Source of the DNA: Chloroflexi bacterium HGW-Chloroflexi-2
Lineage (GTDB): Bacteria > Chloroflexota > Anaerolineae > Anaerolineales > Anaerolineaceae
Assembly (NCBI GenBank): GCA_002840735.1
Contig: PHBY01000006.1
Location: 124,001-188,000, forward strand
Direction: 5' to 3'
DNA: 64,000 nt
Below are positions 1-8,631 of this stretch, piece by piece (position 1 is the stretch's first letter; the number at the start of each line of letters is the position of its first letter). The notes beneath the pieces are model-generated. The model was given only the letters and a program-made list of their open reading frames with translations, did no database searches and was not told where the DNA came from. The position numbers and the translations under genes are program-made.

Positions 1-413
1 AACAGGTATAGTTTGGCAATGGAGCCAGTCGGTAAAGAGGTAATCTTATCCCCCAGTGTCATGACCAACCCTTCCAACCCAGGATTATGGCCAACAACTA
101 ATAATTTTTCAACTTTGTCTGGAACTGTAGCAATTTTCTGAATGTACGTTTCTGGTTCTGCCATATAAAGGTCATCTACCAATTCAACCTCACCTTTATA
201 ATTCAGCTTCTCTGCCATCAGTGATGCGGTGTCCTTCGCGCGAACTGCGCTGGAAGAAAGAATCAATTCAGGAATTAATGCTTTTTTCTTGAGAATTTTT
301 GCCATATTGGTAATATCTTTGCGCCCGCGCTTTTTTAATGGGCGGTCATGATCAGGCAATTCCTGTTCTTTCCAACTTGATTTGGCATGTCGCATGATTA
401 GCAAAGTTTTCAT
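1..413 (-). CDS. SixA-type phosphohistidine phosphatase, 3' end missing
   Basis: This is a histidine phosphatase superfamily protein of the SixA type, which removes phosphate from phosphohistidine on signalling proteins. The reverse-strand translation begins MKTLLIMRHAKSSW, giving the catalytic RHxxS box at residues 8-12. It continues with DHDRPLKKRGRKD near residue 20, a typical SixA segment, then SSSAVRAKDTA, and then VVGHNPGLE, which carries the second conserved histidine. The ATG at 411-413 is preceded by a GAGGGA ribosome site. About 137 residues are visible and the C-terminus lies beyond the window edge, so only the last few residues of a protein of about 160 residues are missing. It is divergent from the next gene. 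The family is clear; the partner histidine phosphoprotein is unknown. Confidence 0.85.
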   Translation of the reverse strand, partial: MKTLLIMRHAKSSWKEQELPDHDRPLKKRGRKDITNMAKILKKKALIPELILSSSAVRAKDTASLMAEKLNYKGEVELVDDLYMAEPETYIQKIATVPDKVEKLLVVGHNPGLEGLVMTLGDKITSLPTGSIAKLYL

Positions 414-587
414 AGCTTCCCTCATTTGCTGTTAGAATTGAAAACCATTAGGTCAAAATTAGTATATCACGATTCAAAACACATCATTAATTTTAACAAT
501 TTGTTAACTATAAATGAATTATATGTATTTCTTCTATCAGATATTAAATATTATTTATAACTTATTCAATATTATTGAAGTTTAATA

Positions 588-615
588 TTGACATATTGAT
601 TTTTTATGATATGAT
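588..615 (+). promoter_or_regulatory. sigma-70-like promoter for the DUF2089 gene
   Basis: A perfect TTGACA at 588-593 and TATGAT at 610-615 are separated by 16 bases in a very AT-rich stretch (about 420-711). The start codon of the DUF2089 gene lies about 97 bases downstream, so the transcript would have a leader of roughly 90 bases. This is a sequence match only. Confidence 0.5.
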
Positions 616-711
616 TTTAATAAATAGAAAACTTGAATTAAGAATATTAATTGTACAATATAGCAAACTGAAAATATCTAGAAGAAATGTAAATTTAATG
701 CAGGAGGTTCG

Positions 712-1104
712 ATGAACAAATTACCCACCTTATGTCCCATATGCCGTAATGATCTGGAAGTAACCGGTTTATATTGCCCCCATTGTGATACCAGCATCCA
801 GGGACATTTTGCACCAACTGCCAACCCATTTAACGTGCTTAATCAAGAACAAATGCATTTTCTAATGACATTCATTCGCTGCGAAGGCAGGTTTAATCGC
901 ATGGAAGAAGAATTGAATCTTTCATATCCCACATTAAGAAATCGTTTGCAGGATATTTTACGATTATTAGGCTTTGAACCAAAAGCGGATGAACCCGTCA
1001 AATTCACAGCCGAAGAAAGAATGCGCATTTTAGATGCATTAGCCAGTGGTGAAATCAGCCCGGAAGAAGCTCAGGCTCAATTAGCAGGTAAGAAATCCGA
1101 ATAA
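712..1104 (+). CDS. DUF2089 zinc-ribbon DNA-binding-like protein
   Basis: A small putative regulator of 130 residues. An N-terminal zinc ribbon (CPICRNDLEVTGLYCPHC, residues 8-25) supplies four cysteines. It is followed by a helix-turn-helix-like segment (residues about 45-85, with LNLSYPTLRNRL as recognition-helix-like text), which is the DUF2089 architecture. The C-terminal 30 residues (EERMRILDALASGEISPEEA) form a SHOCT-like helical motif. The same motif recurs at the start of the next protein. An ideal AGGAGG site at 702-707 supports the ATG at 712. The next gene starts 16 bases after the stop, so the two are probably one operon. The family is known as uncharacterised, probably DNA-binding; its target is unknown. 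Confidence 0.85.
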   Translation: MNKLPTLCPICRNDLEVTGLYCPHCDTSIQGHFAPTANPFNVLNQEQMHFLMTFIRCEGRFNRMEEELNLSYPTLRNRLQDILRLLGFEPKADEPVKFTAEERMRILDALASGEISPEEAQAQLAGKKSE

Positions 1105-1119
1105 AAAGGAGTGATTGCC

Positions 1120-1530
1120 ATGACAACACAAGAAGAAAGAATCAAAATACTGTCCATGTTACAGGAAGGCGTGATTAATGCAGAACAGGCTGCTAAATTA
1201 TTAGAAGCTTTAGGTTCTATTGGGGTTGAATCCAAATCTATGCCAACCGGTCCCTCGGTACCCAGCTATGATCGAGGAGGAGGTTTCCGACCCGGAAAAT
1301 TTTTTCGTGTTCGCGTAACCGATACGGACACAGGTAAAACCCGCGTCAACGTTCGCTTACCGATTGGATTGGTAGGCGCTGGATTGAAAATGGGTATGAA
1401 ATTTTCCCCTGAAATTGAAGGAATCGACCCGGGTATCATTAATGAATTTCTCGAAAGTGGAGAAATCGGCCAAATTGTGGATGTCTTTGATGAAGAAGAT
1501 GGAGAACACGTAGAAGTGTTCATTGAATAA
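1120..1530 (+). CDS. SHOCT-like domain protein, partner of DUF2089
   Basis: A protein of 136 residues that pairs with the preceding DUF2089 gene. I place the start at the ATG at 1120, behind an AAAGGAG site at 1105-1111. An in-frame GTG at 1111 lies inside that ribosome site and is less likely. Residues 3-30 (EERIKILSMLQEGVINAEQA) repeat the SHOCT-like helical motif found at the C-terminus of the DUF2089 protein. Residues about 60-136 form a predicted beta-rich domain (RVNVRLPIGLVGAGLKMGMKF) ending in an acidic tail, like the adhesin-like domain of YvlB/LiaX-type proteins. There is no signal peptide or membrane segment. A role in envelope stress sensing is a guess from the family resemblance. 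Confidence 0.7.
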   Translation: MTTQEERIKILSMLQEGVINAEQAAKLLEALGSIGVESKSMPTGPSVPSYDRGGGFRPGKFFRVRVTDTDTGKTRVNVRLPIGLVGAGLKMGMKFSPEIEGIDPGIINEFLESGEIGQIVDVFDEEDGEHVEVFIE

Positions 1531-1573
1531 TCCAGAACATCCAGGCAATTCATTCCTTACATAAATTTCTATC

Positions 1574-1600
1574 AAAACAGGAAGTTGTTTCCTGTTTTTA
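1574..1600. terminator. bidirectional terminator-like hairpin
   Basis: AAAACAGGAA at 1574-1583 pairs with TTCCTGTTTT at 1589-1598 around a short loop, with T and A runs on both sides. It sits between the convergent SHOCT-like and desaturase genes and can serve both. Its last bases overlap the desaturase stop codon. Confidence 0.6.
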
Positions 1601-2620
1601 ATTTGCAACTGAAGGTTTTTTCAAATCTTTGAAATGAATTAAGCGATTGTTTTGAATGTCGATCAGATCTAATCCAATTGAATTAAAACCTTCCCAAAAG
1701 GAAATCTTTTTTACATTTTTCTGAAAAACTCCCCCATTTTTGTAACATTCTTCCAGATAATAATTGGGGACTTTGGGGCTTAAATGATGGATATGATGAA
1801 AACCAATATTGCCACTGAACCACTGCAGCCATTTTGGCAATTCATAATAGGAAGCACCCTTTAAAGCTGATGAAACATAATCCCATTGCGAACTTTCTGC
1901 CCAGTAAACCCCTTCAAACTGATGTTGTAAGAAAAACAACCAGATGCCCAAAGCACCTGCCATCCAGATGACTGGCAATTGAATAATAAGGTATCCTTTC
2001 CATCCAATCGCGAGTATCATGATAACGATCACCACCAATAAAGCAAGATTGTGATAAATCTGAAATCGTGTTTCTTTCTTCCCCAAATTTGGACGGGGGA
2101 TACGGTGACTGATCAGAAACATATATATTGGACCTAATAGAAACATCACCAATGGATGACGAAACAATCGATAGCCTAATTTCTCGATGCTGGATTTTGA
2201 TAAGTACTCATCCACTGTCAGGGTCATCACATCCCCCACGCCACGCTTATCCAGATTCCCACTGGAAGCATGGTGGATGGCATGTGAGCGCCACCATTGT
2301 TCACTGGGAGTAAATACCAGCACCCCCAGGAAAAAACCAACGATCTGATTGGTTTTTTTAGAAGGAAACAGACTGTTATGTCCACAATCATGAAAGAGGA
2401 TAAAGATTCGAACCAAAAACAAAGCAGCAATGATTGCCAGACCCAGTGTTATCCAATAACTATATTGCAGACTCCAGATCATCAATCCCCAAAGAGCTAA
2501 ATAAGGGATAACCGAGTTTACAATCTGGAAAATTGCTTTTTTTGTGCTTGCTCTGGTATAAGGCGCCAGATAGGGCTTGAGTATTTTCATATCAGGGAAA
2601 ATATCCTGTGTTTTTTCCAT
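1598..2620 (-). CDS. membrane fatty acid desaturase
   Basis: An integral membrane di-iron fatty acid desaturase of 340 residues, resembling acyl-lipid omega-6/delta-12 desaturases (PF00487). All three histidine boxes are visible: HDCGH near residue 77, HAIHH near residue 113, and HHIHH near residue 275, the last followed by LSPKVPNYYL, typical of plant and cyanobacterial-type desaturases. Four or more hydrophobic segments lie between the boxes. It would insert a double bond into membrane lipid acyl chains using oxygen, so its presence implies at least occasional exposure to oxygen. The ATG at 2620 has a GGAGG-like site upstream. It is convergent with the SHOCT-like gene and stands alone. Regiospecificity cannot be read from the sequence. 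Confidence 0.88.
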   Translation of the reverse strand: MEKTQDIFPDMKILKPYLAPYTRASTKKAIFQIVNSVIPYLALWGLMIWSLQYSYWITLGLAIIAALFLVRIFILFHDCGHNSLFPSKKTNQIVGFFLGVLVFTPSEQWWRSHAIHHASSGNLDKRGVGDVMTLTVDEYLSKSSIEKLGYRLFRHPLVMFLLGPIYMFLISHRIPRPNLGKKETRFQIYHNLALLVVIVIMILAIGWKGYLIIQLPVIWMAGALGIWLFFLQHQFEGVYWAESSQWDYVSSALKGASYYELPKWLQWFSGNIGFHHIHHLSPKVPNYYLEECYKNGGVFQKNVKKISFWEGFNSIGLDLIDIQNNRLIHFKDLKKPSVAN

Positions 2621-2820
2621 TTATACCTCCAAAACTTTTCCAGATTAAATGTAACTGAAAAAACTTTTTCAATTATCTACCGTGAGTCATATTTTTTAGC
2701 ATGATTTTTTCCACCAATATCATTACCTTTGAAAAGAATCATTTCATGTTGGCAGTTTAAATCATCAGCGCGGATATTCTAGTATATAATTGGAAACTCA
2801 TCCTTTCGTTGCGAGGGTTT

Positions 2821-4923
2821 ATGTCGAAATTCAAATCCACGATCCACAACTTTTACCTTCACATCATCCAATGGATAAATCCAGTAGTTGGTTTTCCTTT
2901 CTATGCTGCAATTTTGTTACTGGTCATGTTTGCAGCCCATAAACTACTGGTAGCCAACCTGGGGTTTTATTATGACGATTGGGAAGGCGTTTTACTGCAA
3001 AAGCAACAATTTAGTTTTCCCCAAATTTGGAGCTACTTCCTGATTGATCGTCCATTTTCCTCAATTATTCATTTCTTGTTCAATCCACTCATAGGTACAA
3101 AACCTATTAATTGGCATTTAGTAGGCTTATTGGTCAATTGGGCAGCCGTACTTTTTATTGTAAAATCATTTCTACGCATTTGGCCAAAGAACCTGTTAGA
3201 GATTGGTTGGATCGGTTTATTATTAGGTGTGTATCCGGGGATTACCCGTCAATTTGTCATCCGTACCAGCATGGTTCATTACATTAGTTTTCTGCTCTTC
3301 AGTGCTTCGATATGGTTGATGATTAAGGCAGTACAGGAACTAAAACATCGCTGGATCTATCTAATTATTTCCTTATTCTTAGCGATGCTGCAAATGTTGA
3401 TTATCGAGTACTTTACCGGACTGGAATTAATGCGATTATTGATTCTTTTTTACATCTTTAAAAGAGAGCATACCATTACTTCTACAGCAATTAAAAAAGC
3501 TTTCCTGAATTGGCTACCCTATTTATTGGTCTTTATCCTATTCTTAATCTTTCGAATGTCAGTATTACCCCTGATCCAGCAAGAAGGAATGACGGTCAAA
3601 AATATGCCTTCGATCCTGAGCGCATTTCAGCAAAACCCGTTGGTTGTTTTGGTTCAGCAAGTTGAAATCATCTTGCAGGATCTTGTTTATGCCGTCATGT
3701 ATGTCTGGTCCAAAACCATTATTCCGGAAGAAGTTGATATTCACGCCAAGACAACCATATTCTCATGGCTGGTCGGTTTTCTTGTGGCAGGTGTTTCATT
3801 GATATTCATGCAACAATGGCATAACAAAAAGAAATCAGCAGAAAGTGAGACTGAACCATATCCGGTTTTAATTCTTTCCCTTTGTCTGATCGCCATGCTG
3901 CTAGGCGGTTTGCCAATCTGGGCTGTAGGTCGTCAAGCAATCAAAGGGTTATGGTCCAGTCGTTTTTTGTTTGGAATTGTGTTAGGAGCCGTTCCATTTT
4001 TTGTGTTAATCACATCCTGGCTGTTTGGAAAAAAAAGAAATGCAGGTTTTAGTATCATTATGGCACTGTTCTTAATGGCTTCTGTATCATTGCAAATTCG
4101 TACCGCAAGAACATACACACTTACCTGGCAGTATGCAAAAGACTACTTTTGGCAATTAAAATGGCGTGCGCCAGCGCTGGCAGAAGGGACCTTCATTCTC
4201 TCGCCATATACACCTTTCCAATATAGTTCCGATTATCAAATTGCCTACGCCACAAATGTGTTGTATGCAACCGGTTATAGCAGTGAAGAAATGAAATATT
4301 GGTGGTTCGACGGACCCGATGACATTATTGATTTCACAAAAAATAAATATCCTGAACAAATGGATATTAATCATCAATTTCGTAACCTGAGTTTTAATTC
4401 CAGCATGGAGTTTGCCCTCCCTGTTATTTATAGACCTGGACGTGGTTGCCTTCAGGTTTTGGACAATGTGTACAAAAATGAACCGCTTTTATTGGTTGTA
4501 GAAAATCAATTATTTGAAACCTTTAAAACCGGTCTTATCCTTAATGAAGAACAATCCGTTCCAATCGATATTTTTGGAGAAGAACCCGAACCAAAATGGT
4601 GTTATTACTTCCAACTTGCAGATTTAGCCAGATCAGAAGAAAGATGGGGTGACGTCGCATCCTATTGGAAAATTGCAGAAAACGAAGACATGAAACCCAA
4701 TTATGGTCCCGAATACTTACCCTTCATTGAAGCGTTTGCCCATCTAAAAGAATGGGATCAGACCTACACACTCATTGAAAAGGCTTACTTCACAACGGAA
4801 AAAATGGAGATATTCCTTTGTACCAATTGGGAAAGAATATTTGCAGATACTGAATACTCATCTGATAAAGAAAAGGTAAACGATCAGGTGCAGAATTTGC
4901 TCAAATGCAATGTCCTGCCATAA
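2821..4923 (+). CDS. multi-spanning membrane protein, GT-C glycosyltransferase-like
   Basis: A large membrane protein of 700 residues. I prefer the ATG at 2821 over an in-frame TTG at 2809, because GAGGG lies just upstream. About eleven to twelve hydrophobic segments cover residues 20-430. The first extracytoplasmic loop carries FYYDDWEG (about residue 50), an acidic pair in the position where GT-C glycosyltransferases keep their catalytic aspartates, and RPFS follows soon after. After the membrane region, about 260 soluble residues rich in aromatic and acidic residues (KWCYYFQLADLARSEERWGDVASYWKIAE) look TPR-like. A role in adding sugars to lipids or proteins at the outer face of the membrane is inference; the exact family is not recognised. 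Confidence 0.6.
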   Translation: MSKFKSTIHNFYLHIIQWINPVVGFPFYAAILLLVMFAAHKLLVANLGFYYDDWEGVLLQKQQFSFPQIWSYFLIDRPFSSIIHFLFNPLIGTKPINWHLVGLLVNWAAVLFIVKSFLRIWPKNLLEIGWIGLLLGVYPGITRQFVIRTSMVHYISFLLFSASIWLMIKAVQELKHRWIYLIISLFLAMLQMLIIEYFTGLELMRLLILFYIFKREHTITSTAIKKAFLNWLPYLLVFILFLIFRMSVLPLIQQEGMTVKNMPSILSAFQQNPLVVLVQQVEIILQDLVYAVMYVWSKTIIPEEVDIHAKTTIFSWLVGFLVAGVSLIFMQQWHNKKKSAESETEPYPVLILSLCLIAMLLGGLPIWAVGRQAIKGLWSSRFLFGIVLGAVPFFVLITSWLFGKKRNAGFSIIMALFLMASVSLQIRTARTYTLTWQYAKDYFWQLKWRAPALAEGTFILSPYTPFQYSSDYQIAYATNVLYATGYSSEEMKYWWFDGPDDIIDFTKNKYPEQMDINHQFRNLSFNSSMEFALPVIYRPGRGCLQVLDNVYKNEPLLLVVENQLFETFKTGLILNEEQSVPIDIFGEEPEPKWCYYFQLADLARSEERWGDVASYWKIAENEDMKPNYGPEYLPFIEAFAHLKEWDQTYTLIEKAYFTTEKMEIFLCTNWERIFADTEYSSDKEKVNDQVQNLLKCNVLP

Positions 4924-5034
4924 ATTGTCGCAAGAAATCAAAACATGCTCACTGAAACTGATATTATTATTACAATAGTAATTAGATTATATGTAATTTC
5001 TTCCAAAATATTTAAGATTAATCCAAAACAAACA

Positions 5035-5808
5035 TTAAAACCACTGTATGATCGCTAACGCAGCAAACGCAATAAGGACGATCAATGCTCCCATGAAAAT
5101 TTGCCATTTTTCCTGCTGATCAACCAGTCGATATCCCTGCAAATCAGTCCGCATTTCCCACAAAGGGCCAGCTGTCCAGGCAAATACCAGACCACCGATC
5201 AAGCCACCCAGATGCCCCCAGTTATCGATCATCGGGTTTAATCCCAGGATGAGATTAATACCCAGAATAAAAATGATATTCGATAGAATTGGACGGGCTC
5301 GGCTGCCAAAAAACCGCCGATTGCGATAGATGAAAACACCCTGGGCTGATAACATACCAAAAATAGCCGTAGAAGCACCTAAAGAAGGATTTGGCGTTAA
5401 AACGAAAGAAACTACATTCCCGGCAAAACCACTCAGGATATACAGCAACAAGAAGCGACCATGTCCATATTGGTATTCAAGATTTCTGCCAAAAATATAG
5501 AGGGCATACATATTAAAGGCAATATGAGCGATACTACCATGCACCAGCACCGGTGTGATTAACCGCCATAATTGACCCGATAGGATCAACTGGTTATATT
5601 TCGCCAGGTAAGCAGCCGGTAAATCAATTCCCATAGTATTCTGGGTCAGTAACTGTAGCAGAAAAACAACCACGGTTACACCCAGAATGAAGTAGGTAAC
5701 CAGGGGTTTGGATGCCGGGTTATCAACTTCCACGCGCACACTTTGCTGGGGTGGAGGAGGTGCTGACGAATAGCTTTCAGGAGGTTGTTCGTAATTCATC
5801 ATTTTCAT
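5035..5808 (-). CDS. rhomboid family intramembrane serine protease
   Basis: A rhomboid protease of 257 residues that cleaves transmembrane segments of substrate proteins within the membrane. The cytoplasmic N-terminus (about 35 residues) is proline-rich. Six hydrophobic segments follow. The catalytic serine motif is GASTAIFG near residue 142 and the catalytic histidine is in NWGHLGGLIGG near residue 196. The HGSIAHIAFNMYAL stretch near residue 90 supplies the conserved H and N that form the oxyanion site. The start ATG overlaps the gmk stop codon by four bases (ATGA), so translation is probably coupled to gmk. Substrates are unknown. Confidence 0.88.
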   Translation of the reverse strand: MKMMNYEQPPESYSSAPPPPQQSVRVEVDNPASKPLVTYFILGVTVVVFLLQLLTQNTMGIDLPAAYLAKYNQLILSGQLWRLITPVLVHGSIAHIAFNMYALYIFGRNLEYQYGHGRFLLLYILSGFAGNVVSFVLTPNPSLGASTAIFGMLSAQGVFIYRNRRFFGSRARPILSNIIFILGINLILGLNPMIDNWGHLGGLIGGLVFAWTAGPLWEMRTDLQGYRLVDQQEKWQIFMGALIVLIAFAALAIIQWF

Positions 5809-6434
5809 AAGGTTATCTTTCTAGGAATGGTACGATGGTGTTCGGCATGGATGATATCAATGATCGTCTCCACTGCTTCTTCCAGACAATTATGCCGATT
5901 AACTACCATGTAATCAAAAATGGGTAGATATTCCAATTCCCACTTAACTTTGTTCATACGAATTTTCATGCTTTCTTCAGTCTCTGTCTGGCGATTATTG
6001 AGACGCTTATGCCATTCTTCCACACTGCTGGGTAACAGAAAAATGAGGACTGCATCCGGATTTAATTCTCTTAATTTTGCAGCACCCTGCACATCCACCC
6101 GCAGGATAACATCCAGTCCACTTTGCATGGCTTTGCGCACCTGTTCTTTGGGAATCCCTTTGTAATCCTCATATACAATTGCGTATTCCAGCAATTCATC
6201 TGCATCAATCATGGTTTGAAATTCTTCTTTGCTATAAAAAAAGTAGTCCACACCATGTGTTTCTTCCGGTCTGGCTTGCCGTGTGGTAGCTGTAACAACA
6301 AAGTGCAGGGGTATATTTCGTTTCTTCAATGCCTGTAATGTTACATCTTTGCCTACACCTGAAGGTCCTGAAAGCACAATCAGCAATGGTTCGGGCTTGA
6401 GTAAGTCAAAAGTTATACTGTTGTTATCGCTCAT
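5805..6434 (-). CDS. gmk: guanylate kinase
   Basis: Guanylate kinase phosphorylates GMP to GDP with ATP and is needed for purine nucleotide and GTP supply. The protein has 209 residues, the normal length. The P-loop GPSGVGKD is at residues 22-29. The GMP-binding segment follows with TTRQARPEETHGVDYFF (about residues 50-66) and EYAIVYEDYKG (about 82-92). The lid and adenine-binding part contains RLNNRQTETEESMKIRM near residue 150. The gene is upstream of and overlaps a rhomboid protease gene, with which it forms a short operon. Confidence 0.93.
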   Translation of the reverse strand: MSDNNSITFDLLKPEPLLIVLSGPSGVGKDVTLQALKKRNIPLHFVVTATTRQARPEETHGVDYFFYSKEEFQTMIDADELLEYAIVYEDYKGIPKEQVRKAMQSGLDVILRVDVQGAAKLRELNPDAVLIFLLPSSVEEWHKRLNNRQTETEESMKIRMNKVKWELEYLPIFDYMVVNRHNCLEEAVETIIDIIHAEHHRTIPRKITL

Positions 6435-6621
6435 TGGACCTCATCATTCGTTGTTTGATTTCTCAGATCTCATCTGAAAGAACCAAACTTAGCCAAAATA
6501 TTTCCGAATCTATATAAGACAAATTATAATGGATAAAAGCTGTTCATCAAACTTTTAGCTGGTGAAAACCAATTAGAGGATTAGTTCAGTAAAATTACTT
6601 GAGTAAAAAGGACTTTCACAT

Positions 6622-7035
6622 ATGCCATTGTATGAATATCGTTGTTTGGAATGTAAACGCCGCTTTGATGTATTCATGACATATGCGGAGTATGGCAATA
6701 AAACGGTTGTCTGTAAACACTGTGGCAGCCAGCAGGTAACGCGCAAAATTGGCAGAATCAGAATTGCAAAATCTGAAGATAGCCGGTTGGATGATTTTTC
6801 TAATCCTTCCAGCCTGGAAGGATTAGAAGATGACCCCGTCGCGCTCGGAAAAATGATGCGTAAAATGTCTGGTGAATTGGGCGAAGATATGCCGCCTGAA
6901 TTTGATGAAGTGGTAGATCGTTTGGAAAAAGGCCAATCACCTGAAGACATCGAACGCGATCTGCCTGATCTGGCAAATGATCTGGATCCAGGTATGGGTG
7001 GTGGTTTCGATGGTGGAATGGATGATGATTTTTAG
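6622..7035 (+). CDS. FmdB-family zinc ribbon protein
   Basis: A protein of 137 residues. The first 45 residues match the FmdB/CxxC_CxxC_SSSS zinc ribbon: MPLYEYRCLECKRRFDVF, then VCKHCGS, giving two CxxC pairs. The rest is acidic and low in complexity, ending in a glycine/aspartate-rich tail (GMGGGFDGGMDDDF). FmdB-type proteins are thought to be small regulators or chaperone-like zinc proteins, but the function is not established. The ATG at 6622 is preceded by AAAAGGA. It is convergent with the HEXXH protein gene downstream. Confidence 0.8.
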   Translation: MPLYEYRCLECKRRFDVFMTYAEYGNKTVVCKHCGSQQVTRKIGRIRIAKSEDSRLDDFSNPSSLEGLEDDPVALGKMMRKMSGELGEDMPPEFDEVVDRLEKGQSPEDIERDLPDLANDLDPGMGGGFDGGMDDDF

Positions 7036-7070
7036 TTTGTATATATAATCATCATTATTTGAAATCAAAT

Positions 7071-8333
7071 TTAATCAACCAGTTGTAGCAGGCGCTCGTA
7101 AGAAGTAACCCAGGCGATTCGACGAACAAATTCTGCCAGTGTTTTACTCTGTGCGCGCAGATTTCTTACCGCCTCTCCCACAGGATCCTCACCGGCCGCA
7201 CCACCTGGCTCGTCTGCATAGGCACCATGAAAGGCGAAGTAAGCCTGGTTTAACCGCCGGATGTTGTAACCATTTTCTACAAATAAAATACGTCGGTTAT
7301 CCATGTAGGCTTCTGCTTCTTCAATTTTTCCTTGCGCTAATAAGGTATCTGCGGTAACCCTGGTCTCACGCATCTCTGCCCGGAAATCAAAGGCTGGAGG
7401 TTCCTGCGGTTCCTGAACAATTTCCTCTGCCACTTTGGGTGACTCTAGCACAGGTGGAGGTAGCAAGGCGGGATAAAAAATTTCAATCACGGCATTTCCC
7501 AATTCTTTCCCTGCAATGGAGGCGGTTGTTTCGTTGATAATTCGTAATTCAGGTGTCTGATCATACAGCATACCCAATGGACGTAAAGTCAGGAAGTTAT
7601 GAATCCACTCATGCGAAACCACTTCGGATAACCAGGTCAAGCTGCTGGTCTCCATGACCATCGTTGGATAAACCCCTACACCTCCAATGGGAACCACAAG
7701 GGCAGATACATTTAATTTTTCTTCCACAGCCTTTTCCAACACGACGATCTGATCCAGCGTTAAATCTGGCAACAAGGAAATATCTGCGTCCTGACGGATA
7801 ATTTCCCGGGGAGATACAATCAGCGCATACGGCATTGAGGTGGTATGATATTGCACCGGGGGTATGGGTTGGCGGATGAATCCCAGGCTTTTATCACCCA
7901 CCACAAAAGATACCTGATTCTGAAGTATGGCTTCATATAGATAACCGATGTGACGCAATTCTTCCTGAACCTGGTGTTGTCTTTCCAAGTAAGGTTCCGC
8001 CTGTATCTGTGGATTGAGAATCGTTGGATCAGCGTAGATATGATTGATAACTTCCCTTAATTGACGCTGTTCATTGATCAAATCAAAATAATTCAAAGTA
8101 ATGGCTGCCTGTTGTTCTTCACTCAAATACCGCTGAGTTCCCAAAGAAATCTGGGCAGCTTTTCGCCACAATGTCTCCAATGTCCAGGAGACATAATCAA
8201 ATTCCATCCAACGAGTTTCCACCCGCACAATTTCACCAATTTTTAAGGAAGGCATACCACTGTTACTGAGAATGAGAATCAATAACAACCCCCAAAAAAT
8301 ATCCTTTCCAATGATTTTTACATTTCTCCGCAT
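7071..8333 (-). CDS. putative membrane-anchored zinc metallopeptidase (HEXXH)
   Basis: I do not recognise a named family. The protein has 420 residues with an N-terminal hydrophobic segment (residues about 10-28) that would anchor or export it. The middle contains VVSHEWIHNFL, giving an HEXXH zinc-peptidase signature at residues 241-245. A glutamate in INETTASIAG at residue 268 is well placed as a third zinc ligand, as in gluzincins. Residues 70-130 are helical and polar. Near residue 300 there is a proline/glutamate-rich linker, and the C-terminus has a helical domain. It stands alone between an FmdB gene and a divergent ABC exporter operon. Peptidase activity is inferred from the motif only. 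Confidence 0.6.
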   Translation of the reverse strand: MRRNVKIIGKDIFWGLLLILILSNSGMPSLKIGEIVRVETRWMEFDYVSWTLETLWRKAAQISLGTQRYLSEEQQAAITLNYFDLINEQRQLREVINHIYADPTILNPQIQAEPYLERQHQVQEELRHIGYLYEAILQNQVSFVVGDKSLGFIRQPIPPVQYHTTSMPYALIVSPREIIRQDADISLLPDLTLDQIVVLEKAVEEKLNVSALVVPIGGVGVYPTMVMETSSLTWLSEVVSHEWIHNFLTLRPLGMLYDQTPELRIINETTASIAGKELGNAVIEIFYPALLPPPVLESPKVAEEIVQEPQEPPAFDFRAEMRETRVTADTLLAQGKIEEAEAYMDNRRILFVENGYNIRRLNQAYFAFHGAYADEPGGAAGEDPVGEAVRNLRAQSKTLAEFVRRIAWVTSYERLLQLVD

Positions 8334-8631
8334 ACTTTATACAATCATTATACATTTTATGTATACTATGAAAATGAATGGTATTCTTAATGCAACAATT
8401 TTAACACAGACTTTTATACCAAATCTAACGTTATTAATAAATTTCTAACGGTTGAACCTTTAAAATTGGATTACAATAAACAAGGAAAAAATTTGATTCC
8501 TATAGAACCACATGTAGATATCGAAAAAAGGGGATCAAAACCATTCCTTAATAACCATAACATAAACCAAATATCCACAATCATTTTCTGTGATGATTGT
8601 TAGGATTTTTTATTTGTTCAGGAAGGGAAGT

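Noticed and set aside
1111-1119. GTG at 1111 as the start of the SHOCT-like protein
   Set aside because: It lies within the AAAGGAG ribosome site that serves the ATG at 1120.
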